A stretch of 48,546 nt of DNA, taken from Planctomycetia bacterium. Lineage in GTDB: Bacteria; Planctomycetota; UBA1135; UBA2386. A model generated the notes under the pieces. It was not told the DNA's origin. It did not search any database and saw nothing but the letters and a program-made list of their open reading frames with translations. The DNA lies in contig SXPB01000043.1 of NCBI GenBank assembly GCA_005776475.1, positions 1 to 48,546 of the forward strand. The letters run 5' to 3'. The position numbers were made by a program, and so were the translations under genes. This document shows, in pieces, positions 40,902-48,546 of this stretch (within the stretch, counting starts at the first letter, position 1; each line of letters begins with the position of its first letter).

Positions 40902-42747
40902 GTGTGGCATCGTCGGCATCCGCCGCTTCGACGGCCGACCCGTTGACGAAGCGCTGCTGCGCGCGATGGCGAAGCAGTTGCACCACCGCGGGCCCGACGG
41001 TGACGGCTTCCGGGTGTGGCGCGACGTGGGGTTCGGCCACACGCGGCTGTCGATCATCGACCTCGCCGGATCGCCGCAGCCGATGTCGTCGGCGAGCGGC
41101 CCGTTCCACATCACCTTCAACGGTGAGATCTTCAACTACCAGGAACGGCGCGCCGCGCTGCAATCGGCGGGCGTGCCGCTGCGCACGCACGGCGACACCG
41201 AGGTGCTGCTCGAGACGCTGCGCACCGAAGGGCTGCGCGGTCTCGATCGCCTCAACGGCCAGTTCGCGTTCGGCTACTTCGACGAACGGGCGGGCACGTT
41301 GCTGCTGGCGCGCGATCGGCTCGGCATCCTGCCGCTCTACTACGCCGAGGGGCCGGGCTTCCTGGTGTTCGCGAGCGAGATCAAGGCGCTGCTGCCGGCC
41401 CTCGGCGCACCCGTGCTCGATGACGACGCGGTCGAGAGCTACCTGACCTACCGTTCGGTGCCACCGCCAGGCACGCTGTTCCGCGGCGTGAAGAAGCTGA
41501 CCGCGGGAACGGCCCTGCACGTCGCCGCCGACGGCAAGCTGCGGCACGAAACGTGGTGGCGCCTGCCGGCCGAACTGCAGGGACCGACGCTCAGCGGCGA
41601 TGCTGCGATCTCCGCGGTGAACGACGCGCTCGAACGCGCCGTCGCCGGCCGCCTCGTCGCCGACGTTCCGGTCGGTGCGTATCTCAGCGGCGGCCTCGAC
41701 AGCAGCCTCACCGTCGCCCTGATGAAGAAGCTGCGTCAGGGTGGCGAAGTGCAGACGTTCGCGGCCGGGTTCAACGACCCGCGCTACGACGAGCTGCCGT
41801 ATGCGAAGCAGGTCAGCGACGCGGTCGGAACGAAGCACCACGAGATCAACGTCACCTCGCAGGACTTCCAGCAACTGTGGGGCAACCTGTCGTGGCACCG
41901 CGATGGCCCGATCAGCGAGCCAGCCGACGTCGCGATCTTCCGCATCGCGCAGTTCGCGCGCGCCTCGGTGAAGGTGCTGCTCAGCGGCGAAGGCAGCGAC
42001 GAGATCTTCGCCGGCTATCCGAAGTATGCGTACGAGCCCAAGCTCGCCGCGTTCGCCGCAGTCCCGGCGTTCCTGCGGGTGCCGATGATGCGCCTCGCGG
42101 AACGACTTCTGCCCGGCTCGAAGTTCCGCGCCCGGCAGGCGGCGCGCGCGTTGACCGGTCGCGACACGGCCGAACGTCTGCAGACGTGGTTTGCCCCGTT
42201 CACGTGGTACGAACGCAAGGCACTGCGCACCGGCTACGGCTCAAACCAATCGCTCGGCCAATACGAGCGCTGCCAGGGCGACCACCTGCGCCGCATGCTC
42301 TACGTCGACTGCCACACGTGGCTCGCCGACAACCTGCTCGAACGCGGCGACCGCATGTCGATGGCAGCGAGCATCGAGAACCGGCCGCCGTTCCTCGACC
42401 ACGAACTGGTGGAGCTCGCCTTCCGCATCGACTCGTCGATGAAGGTGAAGGGCAAGAGCGGCAAGTGGATCGTCAAGGAGATCGCGCGACGGCATCTGCC
42501 GGCCAACATCGTCGATCGCAAGAAGGTCGGCTTCCGCGTGCCGCTCGACGAGTGGTTCCGCGGCGGGCTGAAGGACTACGTGCACGATCTGCTGCTCGGC
42601 AAGGACGCGTTCGTCAGTCGCTACCTCAACCGCGCGCCGATCGAAGCGATGCTGCAGGACCACATGCGCGGCCGTCGCAACGAAGAACTCCGGCTGTGGA
42701 CGCTGCTCGGCTTCGAAGTCTGGCACCGCGCGTTCCTGCGCGGCTAG
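40900..42747 (+). CDS. asnB: Asparagine synthetase (glutamine-hydrolysing), AsnB type
   Basis: The product is 615 residues. Cys2 of MCGIVG is the glutaminase nucleophile; RGPDGDGF, HTRLSIID, FNGEIFNYQE and GDTEVLLE complete the N-terminal domain. The synthetase domain has SGGLDSSL at 263-270 (PP-loop for aspartyl-AMP formation), then GEGSDEIFAGYPKY and LERGDRMSMAASIENRPPFL. Standard AsnB enzymes make asparagine. In polysaccharide clusters, close relatives amidate sugars or sugar-linked acids instead, and the adjacent glycosyltransferase makes that possible here. Start chosen from the GGAGG site. Confidence 0.93.
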   Translation: MCGIVGIRRFDGRPVDEALLRAMAKQLHHRGPDGDGFRVWRDVGFGHTRLSIIDLAGSPQPMSSASGPFHITFNGEIFNYQERRAALQSAGVPLRTHGDTEVLLETLRTEGLRGLDRLNGQFAFGYFDERAGTLLLARDRLGILPLYYAEGPGFLVFASEIKALLPALGAPVLDDDAVESYLTYRSVPPPGTLFRGVKKLTAGTALHVAADGKLRHETWWRLPAELQGPTLSGDAAISAVNDALERAVAGRLVADVPVGAYLSGGLDSSLTVALMKKLRQGGEVQTFAAGFNDPRYDELPYAKQVSDAVGTKHHEINVTSQDFQQLWGNLSWHRDGPISEPADVAIFRIAQFARASVKVLLSGEGSDEIFAGYPKYAYEPKLAAFAAVPAFLRVPMMRLAERLLPGSKFRARQAARALTGRDTAERLQTWFAPFTWYERKALRTGYGSNQSLGQYERCQGDHLRRMLYVDCHTWLADNLLERGDRMSMAASIENRPPFLDHELVELAFRIDSSMKVKGKSGKWIVKEIARRHLPANIVDRKKVGFRVPLDEWFRGGLKDYVHDLLLGKDAFVSRYLNRAPIEAMLQDHMRGRRNEELRLWTLLGFEVWHRAFLRG

Positions 42748-42759
42748 GACTCCGGTCGC

Positions 42760-43089
42760 TCACACGATGACGACTGCGGTGCCGCTGGCGCACACCATCA
42801 ACATCGATCCGTTGATGGTCTGGTAGTCGAGGTCGACGCCGACCACGCCGTTGGCGCCGAGTTCCCGCGCCCGCTGGCACAGTTGGTCCAGGGCAATCGC
42901 GCGCGTCTTCGCCAGCTCGCGTTCGTACGTCGCCGAGCGACCGCCGACGATGTCCCGCAGTCCCGCGAGCAGGTCCTTGAAGATGTTGGCGCCGAGGATC
43001 GCCTCGCCGTTGACGATGCCGCAGTAGCGAGTGATGCCGCGTCCCTCGAACGTCGGCGTGGTCGTCAAGAAGATCCCCGTGTCGCTCAT
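42760..43089 (-). CDS. YbjQ/UPF0145 heavy-metal-binding-domain-like protein
   Basis: The product is 109 residues. It matches the pentameric YbjQ fold: [64 protein letters not shown] and [13 protein letters not shown]. Its role is unknown; the family name derives from distant likeness to metal-binding domains, but this copy lacks a CxxC pair. A TATGGT hexamer 7 nt before the ATG supports this start. It converges with asnB (12 bp). Confidence 0.92.
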   Translation of the reverse strand: MSDTGIFLTTTPTFEGRGITRYCGIVNGEAILGANIFKDLLAGLRDIVGGRSATYERELAKTRAIALDQLCQRARELGANGVVGVDLDYQTINGSMLMVCASGTAVVIV

Positions 43090-43096
43090 GCGGCGG

Positions 43097-43102
43097 ACCA
43101 TA
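43097..43102 (-). promoter_or_regulatory. Leaderless-type -10 hexamer TATGGT
   Basis: TATGGT on the minus strand lies 7 nt before the ybjQ-like ATG at 43089. No Shine-Dalgarno sequence is present. Confidence 0.5.
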
Positions 43103-43170
43103 GTCCGTCGAGCCACCTGACGACCAGAAGGCAACGACCGGGGTTGCCATGGATGCGCGTGCCGCCGACC

Positions 43171-46100
43171 ATGCGCACCCCTCTCCCGCGCATGCTGCCA
43201 CACCTCCGGCTCATCCCGGCGCTCTTCGCGTGCGCCGTCACTGCAACCGTTCTCATTGCGCAAAGCCCACCGGGCGCGCCCATGCCACGCGATCTCTCGG
43301 TGGACACCACGGTGCCCGACGAGGGGGCGGCGTTCGTGCGTTGGCGCGCGGCCAAGGACGCGACCAAGGCCAACGACGTGGCCGGGGCGCAGAAGCACTT
43401 GCTGGCGGCGCTGGAGTTCCATCCCTCGGCACCGGCCCTGCTGTTCGATCTGGCGCTGGCGTTCCGCACCGACAAGAACCTCGCCCCGTTGCACGCCGAA
43501 CGCTTCGTGCGCGCCGCCGCCGATGCCCAGGGTCGCTTCAAGCTCGATCCCGCGCAACGCAAGGTCACCGGCACCATCCCCGGCTTCGAAACTTCGTTGA
43601 AGCCGAGCATCGATCTGGCGCTCGCCCGCCTCGCCGCGATCCAGGAACTCGCCCGCTTCATCGACAAGCACAAGGCCGCCACGAAGGGCAACGCGCCGCG
43701 CGCGCTGCTGGTGCGCTGGGCCGCGGAGGCGCTGCTCGAAGCTGGCCTCGGTGCACCGCAGGCACTCGGTGCCGTGGCGCCCGCGGTCGCCAAAGTGCAG
43801 GACGCTTTCGTCGCCGACCACGCGCTCGTGTGCGATGCGCTGCTGCGGCTCGCGCAGACCAAGGTGCCCGCCGGCGACGCACCCGAAGCCGCCACGCTGG
43901 ATCTCGCCAGACTGCAGCAACGGCGCGTGCGCGCGGCGCGGTTGCTGCTCGGCCTGCGCCGCCAGGCCGGGCTGCCGGACCTCAAGGGCCCCGCCCCCGC
44001 CGACATCTCCGCCTGGGCCGACGCGGCGCAGAAGGCGCTCGACGACTACACGCAGAACGCGGGTTGGAAGGTGTGGACGATCGAAGAACTCGAAGCGATG
44101 CCCACCGAGCAGGCGATCGCCTTCACCGCCGCCCACCGCGAATGGAGCCTGCCTGGCGTCGCGATGAGTCGCACCGGTCGCTACCGCATCGAGACGACGT
44201 GCGGCCACACCACGCTGCTGGAGACTGCAAAGACCGTCGAACTGCATCACGCGCGCCTGGTGGCGCACTTTGGCAAGGACCCGTTCGTCGATCGCCCCGG
44301 CCTCGTTCGCATCGTGCCCGGCAGCGACGACCTCGAAACCGAAGGCTCGCCGTACTGGTGGGCCGGCGGCTTCCAAGGTGGCGACCGCACGGTGCTGCGC
44401 TTCTGGTGGGGCACCATTCCGGGGCTTGGTCGTGGTCTCACGCACGAACTCACCCATCGCTTCGACGGCGTGCTGCATCCGTTCGTGGGCTCGTGGTACG
44501 GCGAAGGCCACGCCAGCTGGACCGGCGCCCACTACGGCAAGATGGCCGCGACCGACTTCGTCGAGACCTATCTCGAGTCCGGCACCGTCGCGCACACCTA
44601 CTACAAGGGCTACGGTGGCAAGGAGAAGTTCATCGAGCTGATCACCGGCAAGATCGCCGAGTACCGCGACAACTACTTCGCCGGCTACTCGCTCTACTCG
44701 TTCCTGCGTTCGTTCCCGCCCAACGCCCCGAAGTACAAGGAACCGTTCGCGAAGTTCGAACGCAATGCGCGCGCCGGGATGAAGGATCCGCTCGCGTTCT
44801 TCACGTCCTCGTTCGCCGATGGCAAGGACGGGCGCCCGGCGACGTTCGACGAGCTGCACGCCGAATGGCACGCGTTCGTGAAGGGTTGCTACGACATGCA
44901 CGACGACCGGAAGAAGACGCCGGAGTGGCTGAAGGGCTACACCGGCAATCCGGGCGGCGATGAAGCGAGGCAGGTCATGGACGAGCCGACCTGGTCGTGG
45001 GAACGCAATCGCGCCGAGCCGTTCTGGGGTCAGGACCACGCCGCCGCAGCGACGCTGCTGCTGCACGAAGTCGGCGAAGTCGATGCAACGATCGCGGCCG
45101 GCACCTGGTCGCTCACCGTCGATGGCTTCCAACCCGAGGTGTGCGTTGCGTTGCTCGCGGCGCTGCGCGCGAGCAAGGCCACCGACGCCGCCGCCGCGTT
45201 CACCGCGTTGGCGCGCCGCCACTTCCCGGCGATCGGCGACGGCGACAGCACCGCCTTGCTGGCCAGCTTGCCGAAGACGAAGGCGCTGCTCGATGCGATG
45301 CTGGTCCGCGCTCGCGCCCTGGCAACGGATTCGCCCACGTCGGCGGCTGCGCTCGCCGACGACCACGCCCGGCTCGCCGGCATGTTCGGCCTCGCGCGCG
45401 CCGACGACGTGGCGATGGGTGCGCCGCCGCCGGTGCCGCGCCACCTGGGCACGCACGGATTCACCGAGGGTGGCCTGACCGACTTCGAAGACCGGCGTCA
45501 CGCGGGACTCTGGTATCCGACTGCGCTCGGCGACCTGCACGTCGGCCGCGAGAAACCGCGCGAAGCGACCGGTTCGCTCGATCGGCAAGCGCACCAGCGC
45601 GACGCCTTCGTGCATTCGGTGGCGTGGCTTTCGCCTGGACACTACGTGGTGCGCGGCCGGGTGCACTTCACGACGTCGTACGTGTCGGGCGCCATCGTGT
45701 TCGGGCACGCCCGCCGCGACCGCAACCTGCGCCTGTCCTTCTCGTCGGGCGACTTCGACTACGCGACCGGTCGCAGCGAGAAGAACCGCAGCGGCGGCAG
45801 CATCAACTTCGGCCTGAGCGGCCTGTGGGAACGCGACGGCAAGATGCCGAACGACGCCGATTCGGATTCGTTGAAGATGGCCGATGGCCAGCCGGGGTTC
45901 ACCTTCGCGCTGCACGTGCGCGGCCCACGCGTGGCGGTCGAGATCGACGGCAAGCCGATGCTGCGTTACGCGGTACACGACGCCGCTCCGATCGAAGGCC
46001 ACGTCGGATTCGCGATGGGCATGGGCGCCGTTCGCGTCGAACTGCCGACCGTGCAGCGTTTCGACGGCGCGCTCGCCGATGTCGTCGGCGGGCTTGATCT

Positions 46101-46536
46101 CGCGCGCCAACCCACCGTCGAGCTCGATGAACTGCTGATGCTGCCGGTCCGCGGCGTGCCGCTGCACAAGAACGGCACGTTGGTGCTGTGGCTGCCGAAG
46201 TCCGACGAAGCAGCAACCGATTACCTGCTGCCGCGCGTGCTGCCGATCCTCGCGTCCCTGCTCAACAACCCGGCCGAACATCCGCAGACGTGGGTGCTCG
46301 CCGTGCCGAAGGCGATGCCCGAGAACGCACGCACCGCCGCCAAGGCGACCGTCGAAGATGTCCGCAAGGAACCGCTTCCGGTCGTCGATCACGTGGTCGG
46401 CGCCCCGTTCGTCGGCAACGAGCCGTGGCTGATGTTCGTCGATTCGCACGGCGTGTTGCGGGCGGCGTGTGGCGCGCTTGACCCCGGCGTGCTCGGCAAG
46501 ATCCGCAGCTGGGCCCGCAAGTTCCGTTCGCGTTGA
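43171..46536 (+). CDS. Large secreted multi-domain protein with HExxH metalloprotease motif
   Basis: The product is 1121 residues from the ATG at 43171 (ATGs at 43153 and 43192 also fit) with a signal peptide ([18 protein letters not shown]). Residues about 45-330 form helical repeats ([20 protein letters not shown]) of TPR-like character. The peptidase core has HELTH at 425-429 with Glu445 (WYGEGHASW) as likely third zinc ligand, a gluzincin layout. About 800-970 is a beta-sandwich of the concanavalin/DUF1080 type ([39 protein letters not shown]). The last 130 residues resemble a thioredoxin-like fold ([38 protein letters not shown]) without CxxC. Substrates are unknown. Protease activity is inferred from the motif alone. 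Confidence 0.75.
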   Translation: MRTPLPRMLPHLRLIPALFACAVTATVLIAQSPPGAPMPRDLSVDTTVPDEGAAFVRWRAAKDATKANDVAGAQKHLLAALEFHPSAPALLFDLALAFRTDKNLAPLHAERFVRAAADAQGRFKLDPAQRKVTGTIPGFETSLKPSIDLALARLAAIQELARFIDKHKAATKGNAPRALLVRWAAEALLEAGLGAPQALGAVAPAVAKVQDAFVADHALVCDALLRLAQTKVPAGDAPEAATLDLARLQQRRVRAARLLLGLRRQAGLPDLKGPAPADISAWADAAQKALDDYTQNAGWKVWTIEELEAMPTEQAIAFTAAHREWSLPGVAMSRTGRYRIETTCGHTTLLETAKTVELHHARLVAHFGKDPFVDRPGLVRIVPGSDDLETEGSPYWWAGGFQGGDRTVLRFWWGTIPGLGRGLTHELTHRFDGVLHPFVGSWYGEGHASWTGAHYGKMAATDFVETYLESGTVAHTYYKGYGGKEKFIELITGKIAEYRDNYFAGYSLYSFLRSFPPNAPKYKEPFAKFERNARAGMKDPLAFFTSSFADGKDGRPATFDELHAEWHAFVKGCYDMHDDRKKTPEWLKGYTGNPGGDEARQVMDEPTWSWERNRAEPFWGQDHAAAATLLLHEVGEVDATIAAGTWSLTVDGFQPEVCVALLAALRASKATDAAAAFTALARRHFPAIGDGDSTALLASLPKTKALLDAMLVRARALATDSPTSAAALADDHARLAGMFGLARADDVAMGAPPPVPRHLGTHGFTEGGLTDFEDRRHAGLWYPTALGDLHVGREKPREATGSLDRQAHQRDAFVHSVAWLSPGHYVVRGRVHFTTSYVSGAIVFGHARRDRNLRLSFSSGDFDYATGRSEKNRSGGSINFGLSGLWERDGKMPNDADSDSLKMADGQPGFTFALHVRGPRVAVEIDGKPMLRYAVHDAAPIEGHVGFAMGMGAVRVELPTVQRFDGALADVVGGLDLARQPTVELDELLMLPVRGVPLHKNGTLVLWLPKSDEAATDYLLPRVLPILASLLNNPAEHPQTWVLAVPKAMPENARTAAKATVEDVRKEPLPVVDHVVGAPFVGNEPWLMFVDSHGVLRAACGALDPGVLGKIRSWARKFRSR

Positions 46537-46585
46537 AAGTGGCGAGAATCGCGCGGCGGAGCCTGGATCCGCGGCGACCGTCACG

Positions 46586-46591
46586 CACCAT
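46586..46591 (+). promoter_or_regulatory. Possible -10 hexamer CACCAT
   Basis: CACCAT lies 6 nt before the ATG at 46598. It differs from TACCAT (9406-9411) only in its first base; the match is suggestive only. Confidence 0.3.
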
Positions 46592-46597
46592 GCGTGC

Positions 46598-48546
46598 ATG
46601 CGCCCGCTGCTGCCGTTCGTTCCGTTCCTGCTGCTCGCCGCCTGCTCGGCGCCCGATCCGCAACGGCCGCCGGGATCGATCGAACTCGTCGGCCGCCACG
46701 CCGCGAGCGGGGCGCAGGTCACGCCGGTCAACCAGACGCTGACGCCGCATGGCACCTTCGCCGATCTGCCCGGCCTGCGCCCACAAGTGATCGCGCTGTC
46801 CGCCGACGGACGCCACCTCTACACCGCCGGCAAGACGAGCGAACTGCTCGTGCTCGACGCTGCGACCGGCAAGGTCGACCAGCGCGTGCCGTTGCCGAAC
46901 GACAAGCAAACCGAGCCGGTCACTGCTCCCAACGCCAAGGAGCAGCGCCCCGACAAGGACGGCCAGGTCAGCTACACCGGCCTCGCCGTCGCCCCGGACG
47001 GCCGCACGCTGTGGATGTCCAACGTGAAGGGCTCGATCAAGGTGTTCCGCATCGACGCGGACGGCACCGTGGCCCCATCGCATTCGTTGCCGCTGCCGCC
47101 CGCGAACGCGCCGCGCCGCGAGGCCGAGATCCCGAGCGGCCTCTCGCTCAGCGCCGACGGCCAACGCCTCTTCGTGTGCGGCAACCTGTCGAACAACCTG
47201 CTGGAGATCGATGCGCACAAGGGCACCGTGCTGCGCACGTTCCCGGTCGGCGTGGCCCCGTTCGACGTCGTGCTTGCTGGCGGACGCGCCTTCGTGAGCA
47301 ACCAGGGCGGCCGGCGGCCGGGTGCCGGCGATCTGACCGGGCCCGCGGGGCGCGGCACCGAAGTGCGCGTCGATCCGGTGCGCGACATCGCCAACGAAGG
47401 TTCGGTCAGTGTCATCGACCTCGCTGCGGGCAGCGTGCGCGAGACGCTCGTCGGCCTGCACGCGAGCGACCTTGCCGTGTCGCCCGACGGCAAGTGGATC
47501 GTCTGCGCCAACGCCGCCAGCGACACCCTCACGGTGCTCGATGCCGAAGGTGCCGTGCGCGAAACGTTGTGGGCGCGCAAGAAGCCGAGCGACCTGCTGC
47601 AGGCTTCGCCGAACGCCGTCTGCTTCGACGCGAGCGGCGAACGGCTGTTCGTCGGCAACGGCACGATGAACGCCCTCGCGGTCTTCCACTTCGAGCCGGA
47701 GGATCGCGGCGACAGCAAGCTGCTCGGCTTCGTCCCGGTCGGCTGGTATCCGGCCGCCCTTGTATTCGACGCCCAGCGCAACCACGTCGCGGCCGTCAAC
47801 GTGAAGGGCCTCGGCTTTGGCCGCCCGCGCAAGAGCAGCGGCGTGCCCGAGTGGAACAGCCACCAGTACCACGGTTCGGTGTCGCTGGTGCCGGTGCCCG
47901 ACGCCGACACGCTCGCCCGTCTGTCGCTGCAGGTCGATGCGAACCTGCGCCGCGATGCAATCGAGTACGCCCTGCTGCCGCCGCGCAAAGGCCAACCGCC
48001 GCGCGCGATCCCGGAACGCATCGGCGAGCCGAGTCGCATCGAGCACGTCGTCTACGTGATCAAGGAGAACCGCACCTACGACCAGGTGCTCGGCGACATG
48101 AAGGCGGGCAACGGCGATCCCGAGCTGTGCATCTTCCCCGAGGCGATCACGCCAAACCAACACGCGCTCGCCCGTCAGTTCGTGCTGCTCGACAATACGT
48201 ACTGCTCCGGCATCCTGTCGGCCGACGGCCACCAGTGGAGCACGGCCGCGTTCGCGACCGACTACCTCGAAAAGAGCTTCGCTGGCTGGCCGCGCAGCTA
48301 TCCCGACGGCATGGGCGAAGACGAGAAGGACGCGCTGTCGTACTCGCCGGCCGGGTTTCTGTGGGATCACGCGCTCGCGCGCGGCCTGACTCTCCGCAAC
48401 TACGGCGAGTTCTGCGGCCCGAAGGTTCGCTGGCGCGATCCGGCGAAGAAGGGCGAGCCCGACTTCACGGCGTGCTTCCGCGCGTGGCGCGACGGCACCG
48501 ACGACGTCGTGTTCGCGAGCGAAGCCAGCGTGCGTTCGCTGCTGCC
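46598..48546 (+). CDS. Beta-propeller/phosphoesterase-family lipoprotein, 3' end beyond the window
   Basis: The frame runs 649 codons from the ATG at 46598 to the window edge without a stop, so the gene is partial. A lipoprotein signal ([15 protein letters not shown]) lipidates Cys16. Residues about 45-450 are YncE/NHL-like beta-propeller blades ([62 protein letters not shown]). From about 485 the alkaline-phosphatase-superfamily phosphoesterase domain starts: [19 protein letters not shown], then [22 protein letters not shown]. This pairing (YncE plus AcpA-like) is known in soil and planctomycete bacteria and is thought to act on phosphoesters outside the cytoplasm. Catalytic metal ligands further on are outside the window. 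Confidence 0.88.
   Translation, partial: MRPLLPFVPFLLLAACSAPDPQRPPGSIELVGRHAASGAQVTPVNQTLTPHGTFADLPGLRPQVIALSADGRHLYTAGKTSELLVLDAATGKVDQRVPLPNDKQTEPVTAPNAKEQRPDKDGQVSYTGLAVAPDGRTLWMSNVKGSIKVFRIDADGTVAPSHSLPLPPANAPRREAEIPSGLSLSADGQRLFVCGNLSNNLLEIDAHKGTVLRTFPVGVAPFDVVLAGGRAFVSNQGGRRPGAGDLTGPAGRGTEVRVDPVRDIANEGSVSVIDLAAGSVRETLVGLHASDLAVSPDGKWIVCANAASDTLTVLDAEGAVRETLWARKKPSDLLQASPNAVCFDASGERLFVGNGTMNALAVFHFEPEDRGDSKLLGFVPVGWYPAALVFDAQRNHVAAVNVKGLGFGRPRKSSGVPEWNSHQYHGSVSLVPVPDADTLARLSLQVDANLRRDAIEYALLPPRKGQPPRAIPERIGEPSRIEHVVYVIKENRTYDQVLGDMKAGNGDPELCIFPEAITPNQHALARQFVLLDNTYCSGILSADGHQWSTAAFATDYLEKSFAGWPRSYPDGMGEDEKDALSYSPAGFLWDHALARGLTLRNYGEFCGPKVRWRDPAKKGEPDFTACFRAWRDGTDDVVFASEASVRSLL

Noticed and set aside
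42760-46755. Minus-strand frame of 1,331 codons covering the large protease gene
   Set aside because: Only its last 110 codons (YbjQ) are real. The rest is antisense to the metalloprotease-like gene.
46262-48370. Minus-strand 702-codon frame near the right edge
   Set aside because: It is antisense to the lipoprotein/phosphoesterase gene at 46598, whose frame is open to the window end and carries propeller and phosphoesterase motifs.
1-48546. tRNA, rRNA, insertion sequences or prophage genes
   Set aside because: I saw no clover-leaf arms, rRNA-like stretches, transposase or integrase motifs, terminal repeats or target duplications on either strand.

Overview
The window is very GC-rich, compact bacterial chromosomal DNA with no plasmid, phage or CRISPR hallmarks and no visible tRNA or rRNA gene. 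The gene mix points to Planctomycetota: large surface proteins with carboxypeptidase-regulatory-like (CnaB-type) repeats, a DUF1080/3-keto-disaccharide hydrolase protein, long secreted proteins ending in a glycine/cysteine/proline-rich beta tail, an FG-GAP repeat protein, two small ECF-type sigma factors and a leucine-rich-repeat (LRR) membrane protein. This placement is inferred from gene content only; no marker gene fixes it.

Layout. 1-475: tail of a secreted protein and an orphan coding fragment. 491-7888: three membrane-anchored, extracytoplasmic repeat proteins, two in a minus-strand operon and one divergent. 7957-11268: a secreted protein, an ECF sigma factor and a GT-C-type membrane glycosyltransferase. 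11240-15985: a tightly coupled minus-strand operon of a molybdopterin oxidoreductase, a TM0106-type RecB-like nuclease and an MFS transporter. 15986-16416: a control region with two DnaA-box-like 9-mers. 16417-19313: an OprP-type porin with tandem hairpin terminators, an FAD protein and a DUF1801 protein. 19370-23688: two tandem paralogous secreted proteins. 23718-27283: IlvE overlapping a DUF1080 protein, a small membrane protein, and a COG1373-type ATPase with two palindromes at its 5' end. 27402-29455: biotin carboxylase and biotin carrier protein without a carboxyltransferase. 29471-34881: FG-GAP protein, NTF2-like protein, TMEM175-like channel, YfiT/DinB-type enzyme, lipoprotein, thioredoxin-like fragment and RlmN. 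34924-37757: ECF sigma factor translationally coupled to a transmembrane LRR protein. 37762-48546: lipoprotein, DUF3817 protein, glycosyltransferase, remnant of a vanadium-haloperoxidase/PAP2-type enzyme, asparagine synthetase, YbjQ protein, a large HExxH metalloprotease-like protein, and the first part of a beta-propeller/phosphoesterase lipoprotein.

How the genes work together. Much of the window serves the cell envelope: anchored repeat proteins, secreted proteins, lipoproteins, a porin, glycosyltransferases and two sigma-factor modules. Many genes lack a Shine-Dalgarno sequence and instead carry a TANNNT-type hexamer 6-8 nt before the start codon. This is the layout of leaderless transcripts and I used it to choose several starts. 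Convergent genes are often 4-30 bp apart or overlap, so genuine intergenic space is rare.

Best candidates for something new: the ECF/LRR pair as a surface-sensing sigma switch; the ATPase with paired TCCTT-N5-AAGGA sites; the Mo-oxidoreductase/RecB-nuclease/MFS operon; the four-part metalloprotease; and the leaderless promoter signature.
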